Shown: positions 48,235-57,615, counted from the stretch's first letter. The stretch is 64,000 bases of DNA from Sphingomonadales bacterium (GCA_016721875.1 JADKHG010000014.1:124001-188000), one strand, 5' to 3'. The notes: generated by a model from the letters alone, not told the origin. Translations and numbers: made by a program.

Positions 48235-48879
48235 ATGCAAACAGTTCAATCCTCTAATATGCGTCGGCATATGGTCGACAGCCAGTTGCGCACCAGCGGC
48301 GTCAGCCAGCCGTGGATTATTCAGGCCATGCTGGAGCTGCAACGCGAATCCTTTGTGCCCGCCGAACGGGCAGCGATTGCCTATCGCGACCGGCCAGTGG
48401 ATATTGGCGCGGGGCGAATGCTCAATCCGCCATTGGCCGCGGGTTTGATGCTTTCCGCGGCAGAGCCTGAACCTTCGGATCATGTACTGCTGATTGGAGC
48501 GGGAACGGGTTATCTGGCGGCCTTGCTGGTCGGGCGTGTGCGCTCATTGGTTGCAGTCGAGGAGCAGCCCGAATTGCTCGTATCGGCAAAGCAAAGCGTG
48601 GCCGGCGTCGAATGGGTCGAAGCACCTTTGAATGTTGGGGCAGCGGATAAAGGCCCTTATGACCTGATCATCATCGATGGTGCGGTCGAAATTTTGCCCG
48701 ATACGATCAAGGCTCAGTTGAAGGAAGGCGGACGAATCGTCACCGGACTGTGCGACGGACCGGCGCGGCGGTTGGCCAGTGCTAATCGCCACGGCGATCA
48801 TGTGGCGTTGCGGACAATCGCCGATACCGAAATCGCTCCATTGCCGGGCTTTGCCCGCGTGCGGGAATTTTCATTCTGA
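48235..48879 (+). CDS. Protein-L-isoaspartate O-methyltransferase family protein
   Basis: 214 residues from ATG 48235; the frame is open from 48184 but an operator-like palindrome lies there, and homologues start close to MRRHMVDSQLRTSGV. The SAM-binding fold shows LLIGAGTGYLAALLVGRV (motif I), the acidic strand end VAVEEQPEL and DLIIIDGAVEILP (post-I). PCMT repairs isoaspartyl residues, but this short form preceding tolC in sphingomonads is often only PCMT-like, so the substrate is uncertain. Its stop overlaps the tolC start (TGATG). Confidence 0.85.
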   Translation: MQTVQSSNMRRHMVDSQLRTSGVSQPWIIQAMLELQRESFVPAERAAIAYRDRPVDIGAGRMLNPPLAAGLMLSAAEPEPSDHVLLIGAGTGYLAALLVGRVRSLVAVEEQPELLVSAKQSVAGVEWVEAPLNVGAADKGPYDLIIIDGAVEILPDTIKAQLKEGGRIVTGLCDGPARRLASANRHGDHVALRTIADTEIAPLPGFARVREFSF

Positions 48880-50339
48880 TGCAGCATAGTGCCATCATTG
48901 CAGCGTTGCTTGCCACAGCAATGGCTGTGCCTGCGCATGCAGAGACGCTGCGCGATGCGCTAGCGGCGGCCTATGAAACCAACCCTACGCTGACGGGTGC
49001 TCGCGCCGGACAACGCGCGACCAACGAAGGCGTGCCACTGGCCAAGGCCAATGGTCGTCCCGATGCCAGCGGAACGGCAACCTATACCGAATTGTTGCCG
49101 CGCTCCAATGGCACCAATTTCACGCCCGACCGTACATTGACCGGACGGATCGATTTAACAGTGCCGATTTACACCGGAGGCGCGGTCAAAAACTCGATCC
49201 GTGCTGCAGAAAACCGGGTTGAAGCAGGCTTTGCCGGATTGCGTGCGACCGAAAGCGCGATTTTTTCCGCGGTCGTCGGCACTTATATGGATGTGATCCG
49301 CGACGAGTCGATTGTTGATCTAAACCGAGCGCAAGTCGGCGTGTTGCAGGTCAATCTCGAAGCAACCCGCGATCGTTTCCAGATCGGCGACTTGACCCGC
49401 ACCGATGTCGCGCAATCCGAAGCACGGCTGGCGCTTGCGACCAGCAGTCTGGAATCGGCGCGCGCCAATCTGATCCGCTCGAAGGAAATCTATATCCAGC
49501 TCGTGGGCCAGGAGCCCGGCGATCTTGAGGCGCCACCGCCTTTGCCCAATCTTCCGGCCACACCCGAAGAGGCTGTCGGTGTTGCGCTGGAATATAATCC
49601 CGACCTGATTGTTGCCAAGGAACTGAGCGAAGCAGCCCGGTTTGACCGGCGCGGGGCAGAGTCTTCACGGCTTCCCTTTGTTTCGGGCTTTGGTGGGGGC
49701 AGCTATTCGAACAATTTGGGCAGCATCGATCCGGGCAGCAGCGGTCTGACGTTCGACAAAAGCTCAACCTCCGCTCAAATTGGTGTTCGGGCAACGATCC
49801 CCTTGTACCAGGGCGGACAGCCTGCAGCACAAATCCGGCAGGCACAGGCGCGGCTGGGCCAAGCGATGGAGCAACAAATCGCCGCCGAGCGCGAGGCAAT
49901 TGCGCAGACCCGTGCGGCCTATGCCAGCTGGCGGGCGTCTCAGGACGTGATTGCGGCTTCCGAACGCGCGGTGGCCGCAAACGAATTGTCGCTTGAAGGT
50001 GTGCGCGCTGAAAACAGCGTCGGCAATCGCACCATTCTTGACATATTGAATGCCGAGCAGGAATTGCTCAACAGCAAGGTGCAACTGGTGGCGGCACGGC
50101 GCAATGCCTATGTCGCGGGCTTCTCTTTGCTTGCCGCTATCGGGCGAGCAGAGGCGCGCGATCTGGGGCTTGAAAGCGGAGCGCTATACGATCCAGTCGC
50201 CGAATATGAACGTGTCGAAGGCAAATGGAACGACTGGTCGTCGGACCCTGACCCCACGGTCGTGGCCACTCGCACGGTTGACACTCCGGCGCAAAAGGCC
50301 GAAATAGAACCGCTTCCCGATTATTCGCGGAAGCCATAG
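48879..50339 (+). CDS. tolC: TolC family outer membrane efflux protein
   Basis: 486 residues. The Sec signal MQHSAIIAALLATAMAVPAHA is followed by the TolC-type opening ETLRDALAAAYETNPTLTGARA and two repeats of helical hairpins joined by beta strands: the conserved RFQIGDLTRTDVAQSEARLALA occurs in the first half and NSVGNRTILDILNAEQELLNSKVQLVAARRN in the second. It forms the outer membrane and periplasmic channel of type I secretion or RND efflux. It is translationally coupled to the methyltransferase and followed by a popZ-like gene, an order common in this group. The matching pump is not in the window. Confidence 0.93.
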   Translation: MQHSAIIAALLATAMAVPAHAETLRDALAAAYETNPTLTGARAGQRATNEGVPLAKANGRPDASGTATYTELLPRSNGTNFTPDRTLTGRIDLTVPIYTGGAVKNSIRAAENRVEAGFAGLRATESAIFSAVVGTYMDVIRDESIVDLNRAQVGVLQVNLEATRDRFQIGDLTRTDVAQSEARLALATSSLESARANLIRSKEIYIQLVGQEPGDLEAPPPLPNLPATPEEAVGVALEYNPDLIVAKELSEAARFDRRGAESSRLPFVSGFGGGSYSNNLGSIDPGSSGLTFDKSSTSAQIGVRATIPLYQGGQPAAQIRQAQARLGQAMEQQIAAEREAIAQTRAAYASWRASQDVIAASERAVAANELSLEGVRAENSVGNRTILDILNAEQELLNSKVQLVAARRNAYVAGFSLLAAIGRAEARDLGLESGALYDPVAEYERVEGKWNDWSSDPDPTVVATRTVDTPAQKAEIEPLPDYSRKP

Positions 50340-50358
50340 GGGCAGGTTAAGGGGCAAG

Positions 50359-50787
50359 ATGATGGCTGACCAGCGCAGCGAACCATCGATGGAGGCGATT
50401 TTGGAGTCGATCAAAAAGATCATCGCCGATGAGGATCGCGGCGGCATTCCTGCCACACCGCGCCGTGCGACCCGCACTGCCCCGGTGCGTGACCCCGAAG
50501 AATCCAACGATATACTCGAACTGACCCAGAGCGAAGCCGAAGAAGCCGAAGAAGAATTGCTCGATGACGGCAAAGCGCAAAGCCTGCGGCAAAGTTTTTC
50601 AGTGCTGCAAACCTTGACCGAGCCTGGCGTTGCACCGCAAATTGTGCGGTCGGGTGAAACCTCGCTTGAGGGGATGGTGCGCGACATGCTGCGCCCGATG
50701 CTGAAGGACTGGCTCGACAGCAATCTGCCCAATATCGTCGAAGCCATGGTTGCGCGCGAGGTCGAGCGCATTACCAAGAAGGGCTGA
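50359..50787 (+). CDS. DUF2497 protein, PopZ-like polar organiser
   Basis: A 142-residue acidic protein. The N-terminal helix RSEPSMEAILESIKKIIADED and the C-terminal helical pair ETSLEGMVRDMLRPMLKDWLDSNLPNIVEAMVAREVERIT are the two conserved parts of DUF2497/PopZ; between them lies a disordered Pro/Glu-rich linker with the EEAEEELLDD stretch. In Caulobacter PopZ forms a polar mesh holding the centromere and signalling proteins. It sits between tolC and an amidohydrolase whose start overlaps its stop. A divK gene lies 4 kb away, consistent with a cell-cycle system of this type. Confidence 0.86.
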   Translation: MMADQRSEPSMEAILESIKKIIADEDRGGIPATPRRATRTAPVRDPEESNDILELTQSEAEEAEEELLDDGKAQSLRQSFSVLQTLTEPGVAPQIVRSGETSLEGMVRDMLRPMLKDWLDSNLPNIVEAMVAREVERITKKG

Positions 50788-52073
50788 TGTTCCGCCGCCT
50801 TTTCCGGGCGGTGTTTTTTATCCTGTTTGCTGGATCAACTGCGCCTGTCATAGCGCAGGACCTGACCTATGTTTTGGCAGGCAAGCTGGTGGATGTCGAA
50901 CAGGGGCGCGTGCTGGAAAAGCAGTGCATCCTGATTAAAAGCAATATTATTCAATCGGTTGAGCCATGCACAAAAGCGCCAAAAGGCGCAAAGCGGATCG
51001 ACTGGTCGCGCTATACCGTGTTGCCCGGATTGATCGACCTCCACACCCATCTGGCCGATGCCGGGCAGTCGGCAGATTTGGCTTTGCCGATCAAAACCTC
51101 GCCTGCCGCTACCGCGCTGATCGGAGCGAAAAATGCGCGCGATACATTGCGTGCGGGCTTCACCACAGTGCGCGATGTCGGTACTTATCGCGGGCTGACC
51201 GATGTTGCCTTGCGCGATGCCATCGCCGCGGGCCATGTGCCGGGGCCGCGGATGTTTGTTGCGGGCGCCTATCTGACCCATCCCGGCGGCGGTGGCGAAT
51301 TGAACGGCGTCGTCCCCAACGACCAGTTACCGCCTGATATGCGGCTAGGCGTGCTGAGCAGCGCGGATGAAGCCAAGACCAAGGCCGAGGCGTTGTTTGC
51401 AGGCGGAGTGGATTTTCTGAAACTGATGGGCACCGGCGCGGTGCTGGCAATCGGCACCGAACCGGGCGAGCCCGAACTGACCTATGACGAAATGCGCGCC
51501 GCCGTCGAAGTCGCGCGATCCAGAGGCAGCTTTGCCACCGCCCATGCCCACGGCGCGCAGGGAATTAAAAATGCGATTCGCGCCGGAGTGCGTTCTATCG
51601 AACATGCCAGCCTTATCGATGACGAAGGCCTCGCCATGGCCAAGGCCGCCGGGGTCTGGCTGGTGATGGACATCTATAATGGCGACTATATCGACGACAT
51701 CGGCAGCAAAGAAGGCTGGCCCGAAGAATATTTGCGCAAGAATCGCGAAACCACCGAGGTCCAGCGGCAGGGCTTTGCCAAAGCGTTAAAATTGGGCGTC
51801 AAAATCGCCTATGGCACCGACAGCGGGGTTTATCCGCACGGGATCAATGCGCGGCAATTTGGCTATATGGTGCGTTATGGCATGACCCCGATGCAGGCGA
51901 TCCAGTCGGCGACGATCGAGGCCGCAAGGCTGTTGCAGCGGGAAAGCCAGTTTGGCGCAATCGCCAAAGGTCTGCTCGCCGACATGATCGCTGTCGAGGG
52001 CAATCCGCTGGCGGACATCTGGCTGCTGGAAAAACGACCGATTGTGATGAAAGAGGGCGTTCTGATCGACTAG
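50787..52073 (+). CDS. Exported amidohydrolase family protein
   Basis: 428 residues with an N-terminal Sec signal (APVIAQ). A metal-dependent TIM-barrel hydrolase: GLIDLHTHLADAG holds the HxH pair, DFLKLMGTGAV contains the bridging Lys, HAHGAQG and SIEHASLID give the next His residues, and YGTDSGVYPHG the catalytic Asp. The set resembles the imidazolonepropionase/Xaa-Pro dipeptidase-like group that acts on peptides in the periplasm. The true substrate is unknown. It is coupled to the popZ-like gene (TGATG) and converges on the FemAB-like gene with stops sharing CTAG. Confidence 0.88.
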   Translation: MFRRLFRAVFFILFAGSTAPVIAQDLTYVLAGKLVDVEQGRVLEKQCILIKSNIIQSVEPCTKAPKGAKRIDWSRYTVLPGLIDLHTHLADAGQSADLALPIKTSPAATALIGAKNARDTLRAGFTTVRDVGTYRGLTDVALRDAIAAGHVPGPRMFVAGAYLTHPGGGGELNGVVPNDQLPPDMRLGVLSSADEAKTKAEALFAGGVDFLKLMGTGAVLAIGTEPGEPELTYDEMRAAVEVARSRGSFATAHAHGAQGIKNAIRAGVRSIEHASLIDDEGLAMAKAAGVWLVMDIYNGDYIDDIGSKEGWPEEYLRKNRETTEVQRQGFAKALKLGVKIAYGTDSGVYPHGINARQFGYMVRYGMTPMQAIQSATIEAARLLQRESQFGAIAKGLLADMIAVEGNPLADIWLLEKRPIVMKEGVLID

Positions 52074-53202
52074 CCGCGCTTGAACGGCCCCAATTCCTCC
52101 AGAAACGCCTGTTCGCGTTCAACCGCAAACCGCTCGCGTTCCAGAAAATCCTCAACCGCGGAGCGGAAACCGGGATCGGCGATGTAATGCGCCGACCATG
52201 TGCTCACCGGCAAATAACCCCGTGCCAGCTTATGTTCGCCCTGTGCCCCAGCCTCGACCCGCGCCAGCCCGTGCGCAATCGCGAAATCAATCGCCTGATA
52301 ATAGCAAAGCTCGAAATGCAGGAAGGGGATATCCTCGGTGCATCCCCAATAGCGGCCATAAAGGCAGTCGGGACCAACAAGGTTTAATGCGCCCGCAACG
52401 GGGCTGCCTTCGCGGTGTGCGAGGAACAGCGCAATGCTGTCGCCCATGGTCGCTGCAATCCGGTCGAAAAAGGCGCGGGTCAGATAGGGCCGCCCCCATT
52501 TGCGCGCGCCGGTATCCTGATAGAAAGTCCAGAAGGCATCCCAATGGTCGGCCCGGATCTGGTCACCGCGCAGGATTTCGATCGTGACATTGGCCTGCGC
52601 CGCCGCCCGTTCCTTGCGGATCGCGCGGCGCTTGCGGGATGACAGCGTCGCCAGAAAATCGTCAACGCTGGCATAGCCGTCATTGCTCCAGTGAAATTGC
52701 GTCCCCGCACGGATCAGCCAGCCAGCCTTGCGGAACAGCGCAAGCTGGCCTTCGTCAACAAAGGTCGCATGCGCCGACGACAGACCGTTCTGCCGGACGA
52801 CATTTTCCGCCGCGCGTAGCAGATTGAGCGCCGTTGCCTCGTCCGTCGCCAATATACGCGGTCCGGGAACTGGCGAGAAGGGTGCAGCAATCTGGAGCTT
52901 CGGATAATAGCGCCCGCCAGCCCGTTCATAGGCATCGGCCCAGCCATGATCGAAAACATATTCGCCCTGGCTGTGCGATTTCAGATAGGCTGGCAAAGCG
53001 CCTTTGAGATCGCCACCGGCGTCATGGATGACAATCGGTGCAGGCGACCAGCCACTCCCGCTGCCAACGCTACCTGATTCTTCCAATGCCGACAGAAAGG
53101 CGTGGCAAATAAAGGGTTGCCAGACGGGTTCAGCGCATTCCATTGTCCGGCATCGAGATGCACAATGCCTTCGGCGATTTCGGCGGTCAAATTATCCATC
53201 AA
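52070..53202 (-). pseudogene. FemAB-like GNAT acyltransferase (DUF482), frame-disrupted at the N-terminus
   Basis: The 357-residue body (52070-53143) has the DUF482/PF04339 landmarks YPKLQIAAPFSPVPGPRIL, LATLSSRKRRAIRKERAAA and the end FLHFELCYYQAIDFAIAHGLARVEAGAQGEHKLARGY. The real N-terminus lies in another frame from ATG 53202 (MMDNLTAEIAEGIVHLDAGQWNAL) and would read on as GNPFICHAFLSALEESG; the junction near 53112 has TTT where TTTT restores the frame. The fold is two GNAT domains as in FemX-type peptidyl or aminoacyl transferases; the substrate is unknown. Likely intact in the cell. Confidence 0.82.
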
Positions 53203-53207
53203 AGGAA

Positions 53208-53631
53208 GTACCGTAGTCCTGAGCAGCAGTCGTTTTGCGACTGCGTCTGTCGAAGGACGGCTAGAGGTTTCGACTGCGGCATTTGGCTAACTCGGAAATA
53301 ATTGCCCAGTTACGGTTAATAAGAGCTTCTTTTTTAGCGCTGCTCCATCCTTTGATTTGCTTTTCAACAGCTTTTGCATCTTCACGAGATTGAAAAGTCT
53401 CATTCCAAACCAACTCAACGGGTCGGCGCTTGTGGGTGAAGCCTTTGAAAACTCCCGATTGATGTTCAGCAAAACGCCGATCAATGTCATCCGTATGGCC
53501 GGTGTAGAACTTGCCGTCGACGCATCGCAAAATGTAGCAATGAAACATCAAATCGCTAGTCATTGCCGTCTCTCCTTGCCTCACGCCGCCCTTCGACGGA
53601 CGCAGCCACTTCGCGGCTGCTGCTCAGGGCT
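53208..53631. mobile_element. Possible mobile unit: GIY-YIG gene bracketed by inverted REP hairpins
   Basis: The left end (53209-53258) folds as CCGTAG..CCTGAGCAGCAG with an inner GCAGTCG/CGACTGC hairpin and GTCGAAGGACGG. The right end (53588-53631) is the same element inverted: CCCTTCGAC, GCAGCC/GGCTGC hairpin and CTGCTGCTCAGGGCTACGG. The ends share the CCGTAG..CTGAGC terminus with the free repeats at 26574 and 55094. The only gene inside is a GIY-YIG nuclease whose last codons lie in or beside the left repeat. Confidence 0.6.
53261..53563 (-). CDS. GIY-YIG nuclease family protein
   Basis: 100 residues from ATG 53563 (the frame is open from 53584). YILRCVDGKFYTGHTDDIDRRFAEHQSG is the GIY-YIG core (here Y-I-L ... 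Y-T-G with the catalytic Arg in DRRF), then RRPVELVWNETFQSREDAKAVEKQIKGWSSAKKEALI, where Glu in VEKQIKGWS binds the metal. It belongs to the short UPF0213/YhbQ-like set. The tail CRSRNL is read from repeat sequence. Inverted REP-like hairpins bracket it. This family often lies beside such repeats in sphingomonads (general knowledge, not checked). A role in spreading them is an idea, not shown. Confidence 0.88.
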   Translation of the reverse strand: MTSDLMFHCYILRCVDGKFYTGHTDDIDRRFAEHQSGVFKGFTHKRRPVELVWNETFQSREDAKAVEKQIKGWSSAKKEALINRNWAIISELAKCRSRNL

Positions 53632-53646
53632 ACGGTTTCTTTTTGG

Positions 53647-54102
53647 CTACCCCTTCACCTTCACAATCGCATCAATCTCGACCGTCGCATCCAATGGCAG
53701 CACCGGAACACCGACAGCACTGCGCGCATGCTTGCCAGCATCGCCAAACACCGCCTCCATAAGGTCCGACGCGCCATTGGCGATTTTGGGCTGGCCGGAG
53801 AAATCAGGAGTCGAGGCGACAAAGGCACCGAGTTTGACGATGCGTTCTACGCGGTCGAGCGAGCCAAGCGCCTTTTTCATCTGCGCAATCAGCATCAACC
53901 CGCAGCCGCGCGCGGCGGCAATGCCGTCTTCCTCGCTGCGGCTGTCGCCAACCTTGCCGGTCATCAATTGACCGTTCACGAACGACACCTGCCCCGAAAT
54001 ATACAACAGCCCGCCCACTTCGACTGTCGGCACATAAGCGGCGACAGGGGCTGCAGGTTCGGGAAGGGTGATGCCCAGTTCGGCGAGTTTGGCTTCGATC
54101 AT
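53647..54102 (-). CDS. RidA family protein
   Basis: A 151-residue YjgF/YER057c/UK114-fold protein. Landmarks are AAYVPTVEVGGLLYISGQVSFVNG, DGIAAARGCGLMLIAQMKKALGSLDRVERIVKLGAFVAS and the end RSAVGVPVLPLDATVEIDAIVKV, where the Arg in RSAVGV and the final Glu are the pocket residues of imine/enamine deaminases. It matches the longer alphaproteobacterial subgroup (about 150 residues). It removes reactive imines from PLP enzymes; the exact substrate is not known. Its ATG overlaps the stop of the HAD gene by ATGA; both are probably co-transcribed with DUF3572. Confidence 0.92.
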   Translation of the reverse strand: MIEAKLAELGITLPEPAAPVAAYVPTVEVGGLLYISGQVSFVNGQLMTGKVGDSRSEEDGIAAARGCGLMLIAQMKKALGSLDRVERIVKLGAFVASTPDFSGQPKIANGASDLMEAVFGDAGKHARSAVGVPVLPLDATVEIDAIVKVKG

Positions 54103-54746
54103 GATACTACCTTTTCAAATGCAGGGGCGGGGTTGCCCGAAAGCAGCTTTTCGGAAATCCACTTTTCGGCCTCGCTCCAGATGTGGATCTGGGCATTGGC
54201 GGCCGGGTTGGGCTGGACGCGCGGCCATAGTACCGGCTCACCGACAAAATGCAGCCGCCAGACATCGGGCATGATCTGGCCAACCGATTCGTGGTGATGG
54301 CCAAGATCGTCAATGAAAACAGTGACGCTGGGATTATAGCTTTCGACGATCTGCGCGAGTGCGGCGCCCTTGCCGCCCTGGTTGGTGAAAACCGGAGCGT
54401 CGATGCCAACCGCGCGCAATTGCTCGGCACGGCTGGCATTGAACTGGTCCATCAAATTGGTCAGGATCACGACATCCGCAATTTCAGACAGGCGGTTGAT
54501 CGCCGCGACCGCGCCATCAATCGGCTGCTGCCGGTGCATTTCGGTTTCGAAAAAGCCGTTGAGCAGATTCCACACCGTTCCGCGTTCGACCTGCGTGCCA
54601 TCATGCTTGTGCCGCAAAGCCTCGCCCCAGTCGCCATGGACAAGGTCAAAGTCGATATGATGGATTTCGTCGAGCCAGTCGCGAAACGGCACGATCATGT
54701 GCAGCAACACTTCGTCACAGTCGCTGATCAGCAAGGGACGGCTCAT
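54099..54746 (-). CDS. HAD family hydrolase
   Basis: A 215-residue haloacid-dehalogenase-fold protein. Motif I is ISDCDEVLLHM, where the DxD pair reads D-C-D; motif II is VVILTNLM; the Lys of motif III is likely in NQGGKGAAL; motif IV is VFIDDLGHHHESV. The substrate is unknown. In this family the first Asp is the nucleophile and the second the acid; both are present, so activity is expected. It forms an ATGA-coupled chain between DUF3572 (54743) and RidA (53647). Confidence 0.85.
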   Translation of the reverse strand: MSRPLLISDCDEVLLHMIVPFRDWLDEIHHIDFDLVHGDWGEALRHKHDGTQVERGTVWNLLNGFFETEMHRQQPIDGAVAAINRLSEIADVVILTNLMDQFNASRAEQLRAVGIDAPVFTNQGGKGAALAQIVESYNPSVTVFIDDLGHHHESVGQIMPDVWRLHFVGEPVLWPRVQPNPAANAQIHIWSEAEKWISEKLLSGNPAPAFEKVVS

Positions 54747-55030
54747 GATTCAAGCACCATGCGCGCGGCGACCAGCCGGGCGGGATCGACCTCGAGTGCG
54801 GCAGCACAGGCGGTAAGGTCGGGCTGGTAAGCCTCCAGAAAGCCAAGTATTGCCGCTTGTGTTCCCGCATCCCCAACTTGCGTCCGCAATCGGTCCGGGG
54901 TGAGGCCGGTAAGCGCAAGAAATCGCTCGGCGCGGATGTCGTCGGTGAGGATCCACGCCAGTGCATCTAAGGCGAGCCGTGCTGCCATCGTCGAATCCAG
55001 TGCGGAATTTTTGCCATTTGTATCGTACAT
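54743..55030 (-). CDS. DUF3572 family protein
   Basis: A 95-residue, fully helical small protein. The pattern ALDALAWILTDDIRAERFLALTGLTPDRLRTQVGDAGTQAAILGFLEAYQPDLTACAAALEVDPARL is characteristic of the alphaproteobacterial DUF3572 family, often encoded next to divK or cell-cycle genes. It is divergent from divK, separated by the REP element at 55094, and is the first gene of the minus-strand set with HAD and RidA. The biochemical function is unknown. Confidence 0.85.
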   Translation of the reverse strand: MYDTNGKNSALDSTMAARLALDALAWILTDDIRAERFLALTGLTPDRLRTQVGDAGTQAAILGFLEAYQPDLTACAAALEVDPARLVAARMVLES

Positions 55031-55093
55031 GGCTTTCGCTTAAGCGAAACTCTTGTAGCTGCCTAGGGCTTGCCAGCCTTGCGAACAAATTTC

Positions 55094-55163
55094 ACCGTAG
55101 CCCTGAGCCTGTCGAAGGGCGCTAATCGGCGAGGCGTGTTTCGACAGGATCAGCACTACGGTT
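55094..55163. repeat. REP-pair element between DUF3572 and divK
   Basis: ACCGTAGCCCTGAGCCTGTC at the left and the inverted CAGCACTACGGT at the right, each with a CTGA..C-TGTCGAA core, bracket a short GC-rich centre. It is the same family as the element inside dnaE2 (26574). Its right end is five bases from the divK ATG at 55168, so it must influence the 5' end of that mRNA. Confidence 0.85.
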
Positions 55164-55167
55164 TTTA

Positions 55168-55557
55168 ATGCAGACGGAAGTGAGCAAATCGGTGAACAAA
55201 AAGGTGCTGATCGTCGAGGACAATGAGCTGAACCTCAAATTGTTTACGGACCTGCTGCGCGCGCATGGATATACCATTGAACCGTTGCGCGACGGGCGCG
55301 AGGCGCTGGCCAAGGCACGCGAATTCGCCCCCGATATGGTGATCATGGATATCCAGATGCCGCATGTCAGCGGGCTTGACCTGATCGAACAGATGCAGGG
55401 CGATGCCGTACTAGCGACGATCCCCGTGCTTGCGGTCACGGCCTATGCGGGCAAGGGCGACGAGGAGCGGATTTTGGGCGCTGGCGCTCGCGGCTATTTG
55501 TCCAAACCGGTTGGCATGGCGCAGTTTCTGGCGGCAGTGAAAGCGATCGTCGGATAA
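55168..55557 (+). CDS. divK: Single-domain response regulator DivK
   Basis: A receiver domain of 129 residues as called. KVLIVEDNELNLKLFTDLL carries the acidic pair (ED), MVIMDIQMPHVSGLDLI the phosphorylated Asp, VLAVTAYA the Thr and YLSKPVG the Lys. The ELNLKLFxDLLxAHGY signature is that of DivK, the cell-cycle regulator acting with DivJ/PleC. The ATG at 55168 lies against a REP element and lacks a ribosome-binding site; GTG 55180 or GTG 55192 (after GGAAGTGAG) is a credible start and would give the normal length of about 121 residues. A thiol-redox gene follows four bases after the stop. Confidence 0.9.
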   Translation: MQTEVSKSVNKKVLIVEDNELNLKLFTDLLRAHGYTIEPLRDGREALAKAREFAPDMVIMDIQMPHVSGLDLIEQMQGDAVLATIPVLAVTAYAGKGDEERILGAGARGYLSKPVGMAQFLAAVKAIVG

Positions 55558-55560
55558 GCG

Positions 55561-57615
55561 ATGCCGCTGCGCTGGCTCTTTCTTATCTTGTCGCTGTTGT
55601 TCGCAACGGCTGTCCCGGCACAGACACCGGGTGCGCGCCTGACCGTGCAGGGGCAATTGTTTGTCGAGACCGCCACACCGAAGCCGGGCGACACTGTCAC
55701 CGTGGCACTGTTCTTTACCCCCGAACCGGGCTGGCATGGCTATTGGGAAAATCCGGGCGATGCCGGGCTGGGACTGCAACTTGAATGGAGCCTGCCTGCG
55801 GGCATTGCGGCGGGCAAGCCGCGCTTTCCGGTACCGCAGCCGCTGCTGATCGGCGGGTTGATGAACCATGTCTATGAAGCGCCGCACGCGGTACTGATTG
55901 ATCTCAAGCTTCCCGCAGCGATCAAGGCGGGCACCCAAATACCGGTAAGCATTGCTGCCAATTGGCTCGCCTGCACCGACAAAATCTGCGTTCCGCAACA
56001 GGACCAGTTTGAAACAATGCTGACCATCGGGTCCGGTGCAATTTCCTCGGAACAGCGCAAGCGCTTTGACGCTTGGCGCGCGCAAACGCCGGTCCCGCTC
56101 GACCGCGCGGGCCGTTTCGCCGTGGAGGGAAAGCGCTTGCAGATCGCCATTCCTTATCCGGACTCGGCACCGCTTGATCACCCCTATTTCTTTGCGCTGA
56201 CCCAAAATCGAGTCCGCTACGCTGCGCCCCAATTGGCGAAGCGCAGCGGCGACTGGCTGGTGATCGAAAGCGAAGCGGGAACCGAGCCCGGGCCGATCGA
56301 AGGCCTGTTGCGCATTGGCGATGGACAAGGGTTGTGGGTGCGCAGTGTCGCAGGAACCATTCCAAAGGGAGGTAGCGCTGTTGCGACACTTCCGCCCGAT
56401 GGCATGTCCAACCCCGCTGATACAGACACGCCGCCGCTGCCTTGGTTGTTGCTCGCGGCGATTGCCGGCGGCTTCCTGCTCAATCTGATGCCCTGCGTTT
56501 TCCCCATACTTGATTAAAGGCCTTTGCACTCGCCAAGGCAGGGGCGTTGAAAGCGAAGCGCGAGCCGATGCGCTGGCCTATTCGGCAGGCGTTATCCTTA
56601 GCTGCATTGCGCTGGGCGGACTGATGCTGTTGTTGCGCGCGGGAGGGCAAGAGATTGGCTGGGCCTTCCAGTTGCAATCGCCAGCCTTCGTATTGTTCCT
56701 GCTGATGCTGATGGTGGCGGTGACAGCAAATCTTGCCGGATTGTTCGAATTGAGCGGGCTTGAAGTTGGCGGAGTGCTGACGCGGCGACCGGGGGTGATG
56801 GGGTCTTTCTGGACCGGTGTGCTGGCCGCATTGGTTGCGACGCCCTGCACGGGCCCGTTCATGGCGGCGGCGCTGGGGGCGGCTTTGTTGTTGCCGACGC
56901 TTGAAGCATTGCTGCTGTTCGCCGCGCTGGGATTTGGCATTGCGTTGCCATTCCTGCTGATCGCCTATGTACCCAGGCTGCGCTCGATGCTGCCGCGACC
57001 GGGGCCGTGGTTAAACGGCTTCCGCAAGGCGATGGCAGTGCCAATGGCGCTGACCGCGCTTGCGCTGGGGTGGCTGTTGTGGCGGCAGGCGGGGATGAAG
57101 GTCTTTGGATCGGATTGGTAGCAGCAATCATGTGTTTGCTTCTGCTTTTGGGATATCGCCGCGTTAGCAGAACCTGGCGCTTTGCCGGTGCGGGATTGAT
57201 CGCAGCGTTGCTTGGTGTCTATCTCGCCGCCAATGACTGGCTGCCTGACCAAGCTCCCGGATCAGTGGATGCCGCAATCAAGACCGATGGTATCGCCTTT
57301 GATGAAACAAAGCTCGCAAAACTGCGCACCAACGGCACACCCGTCTTCCTTTATTTCACTGCCGACTGGTGCGTGACGTGCAAGGTCAATGAGGCAGCAG
57401 CAATCGACCGCGCAGAAACACAGCGACTGTTCAAGCAGCGCGGCATTGCAGTGATGGTCGGTGATTTCACCCGGCATGACCCCAAAATCGCTCGCTTCCT
57501 TGCGGCGCGCGGCCGGTCAGGCGTGCCGTTTTACCTCTTCTATCCCAAATCGGGCGATCCGCGCGAACTGCCGCAGCTGCTGACTCCTGCAATTATCGAC
57601 GAGGCCACACAGTAA
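55561..57615 (+). pseudogene. Protein-disulfide reductase DsbD family, frame-disrupted at three points
   Basis: Joined, about 685 residues. The part 55561-56517 has a Sec signal and the periplasmic domain with the Cys pair ACTDKICVPQ, then begins the membrane domain (NLMPCVFPIL). After a shift at 56513 and another at about 56566 the membrane domain continues as ADALAYSAGVILSCIALGG ... PCTGPFMAAALGAALLLP to near 57100, and after a third shift ends in the thioredoxin-like domain FYFTADWCVTCKVNE (CVTC active site). It moves electrons from cytosolic thioredoxin to periplasmic thiols. Each shift is cured by one G (CTTGA to CTTGGA; GAGCC to GAGGCC; G4 to G5). Confidence 0.85.
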
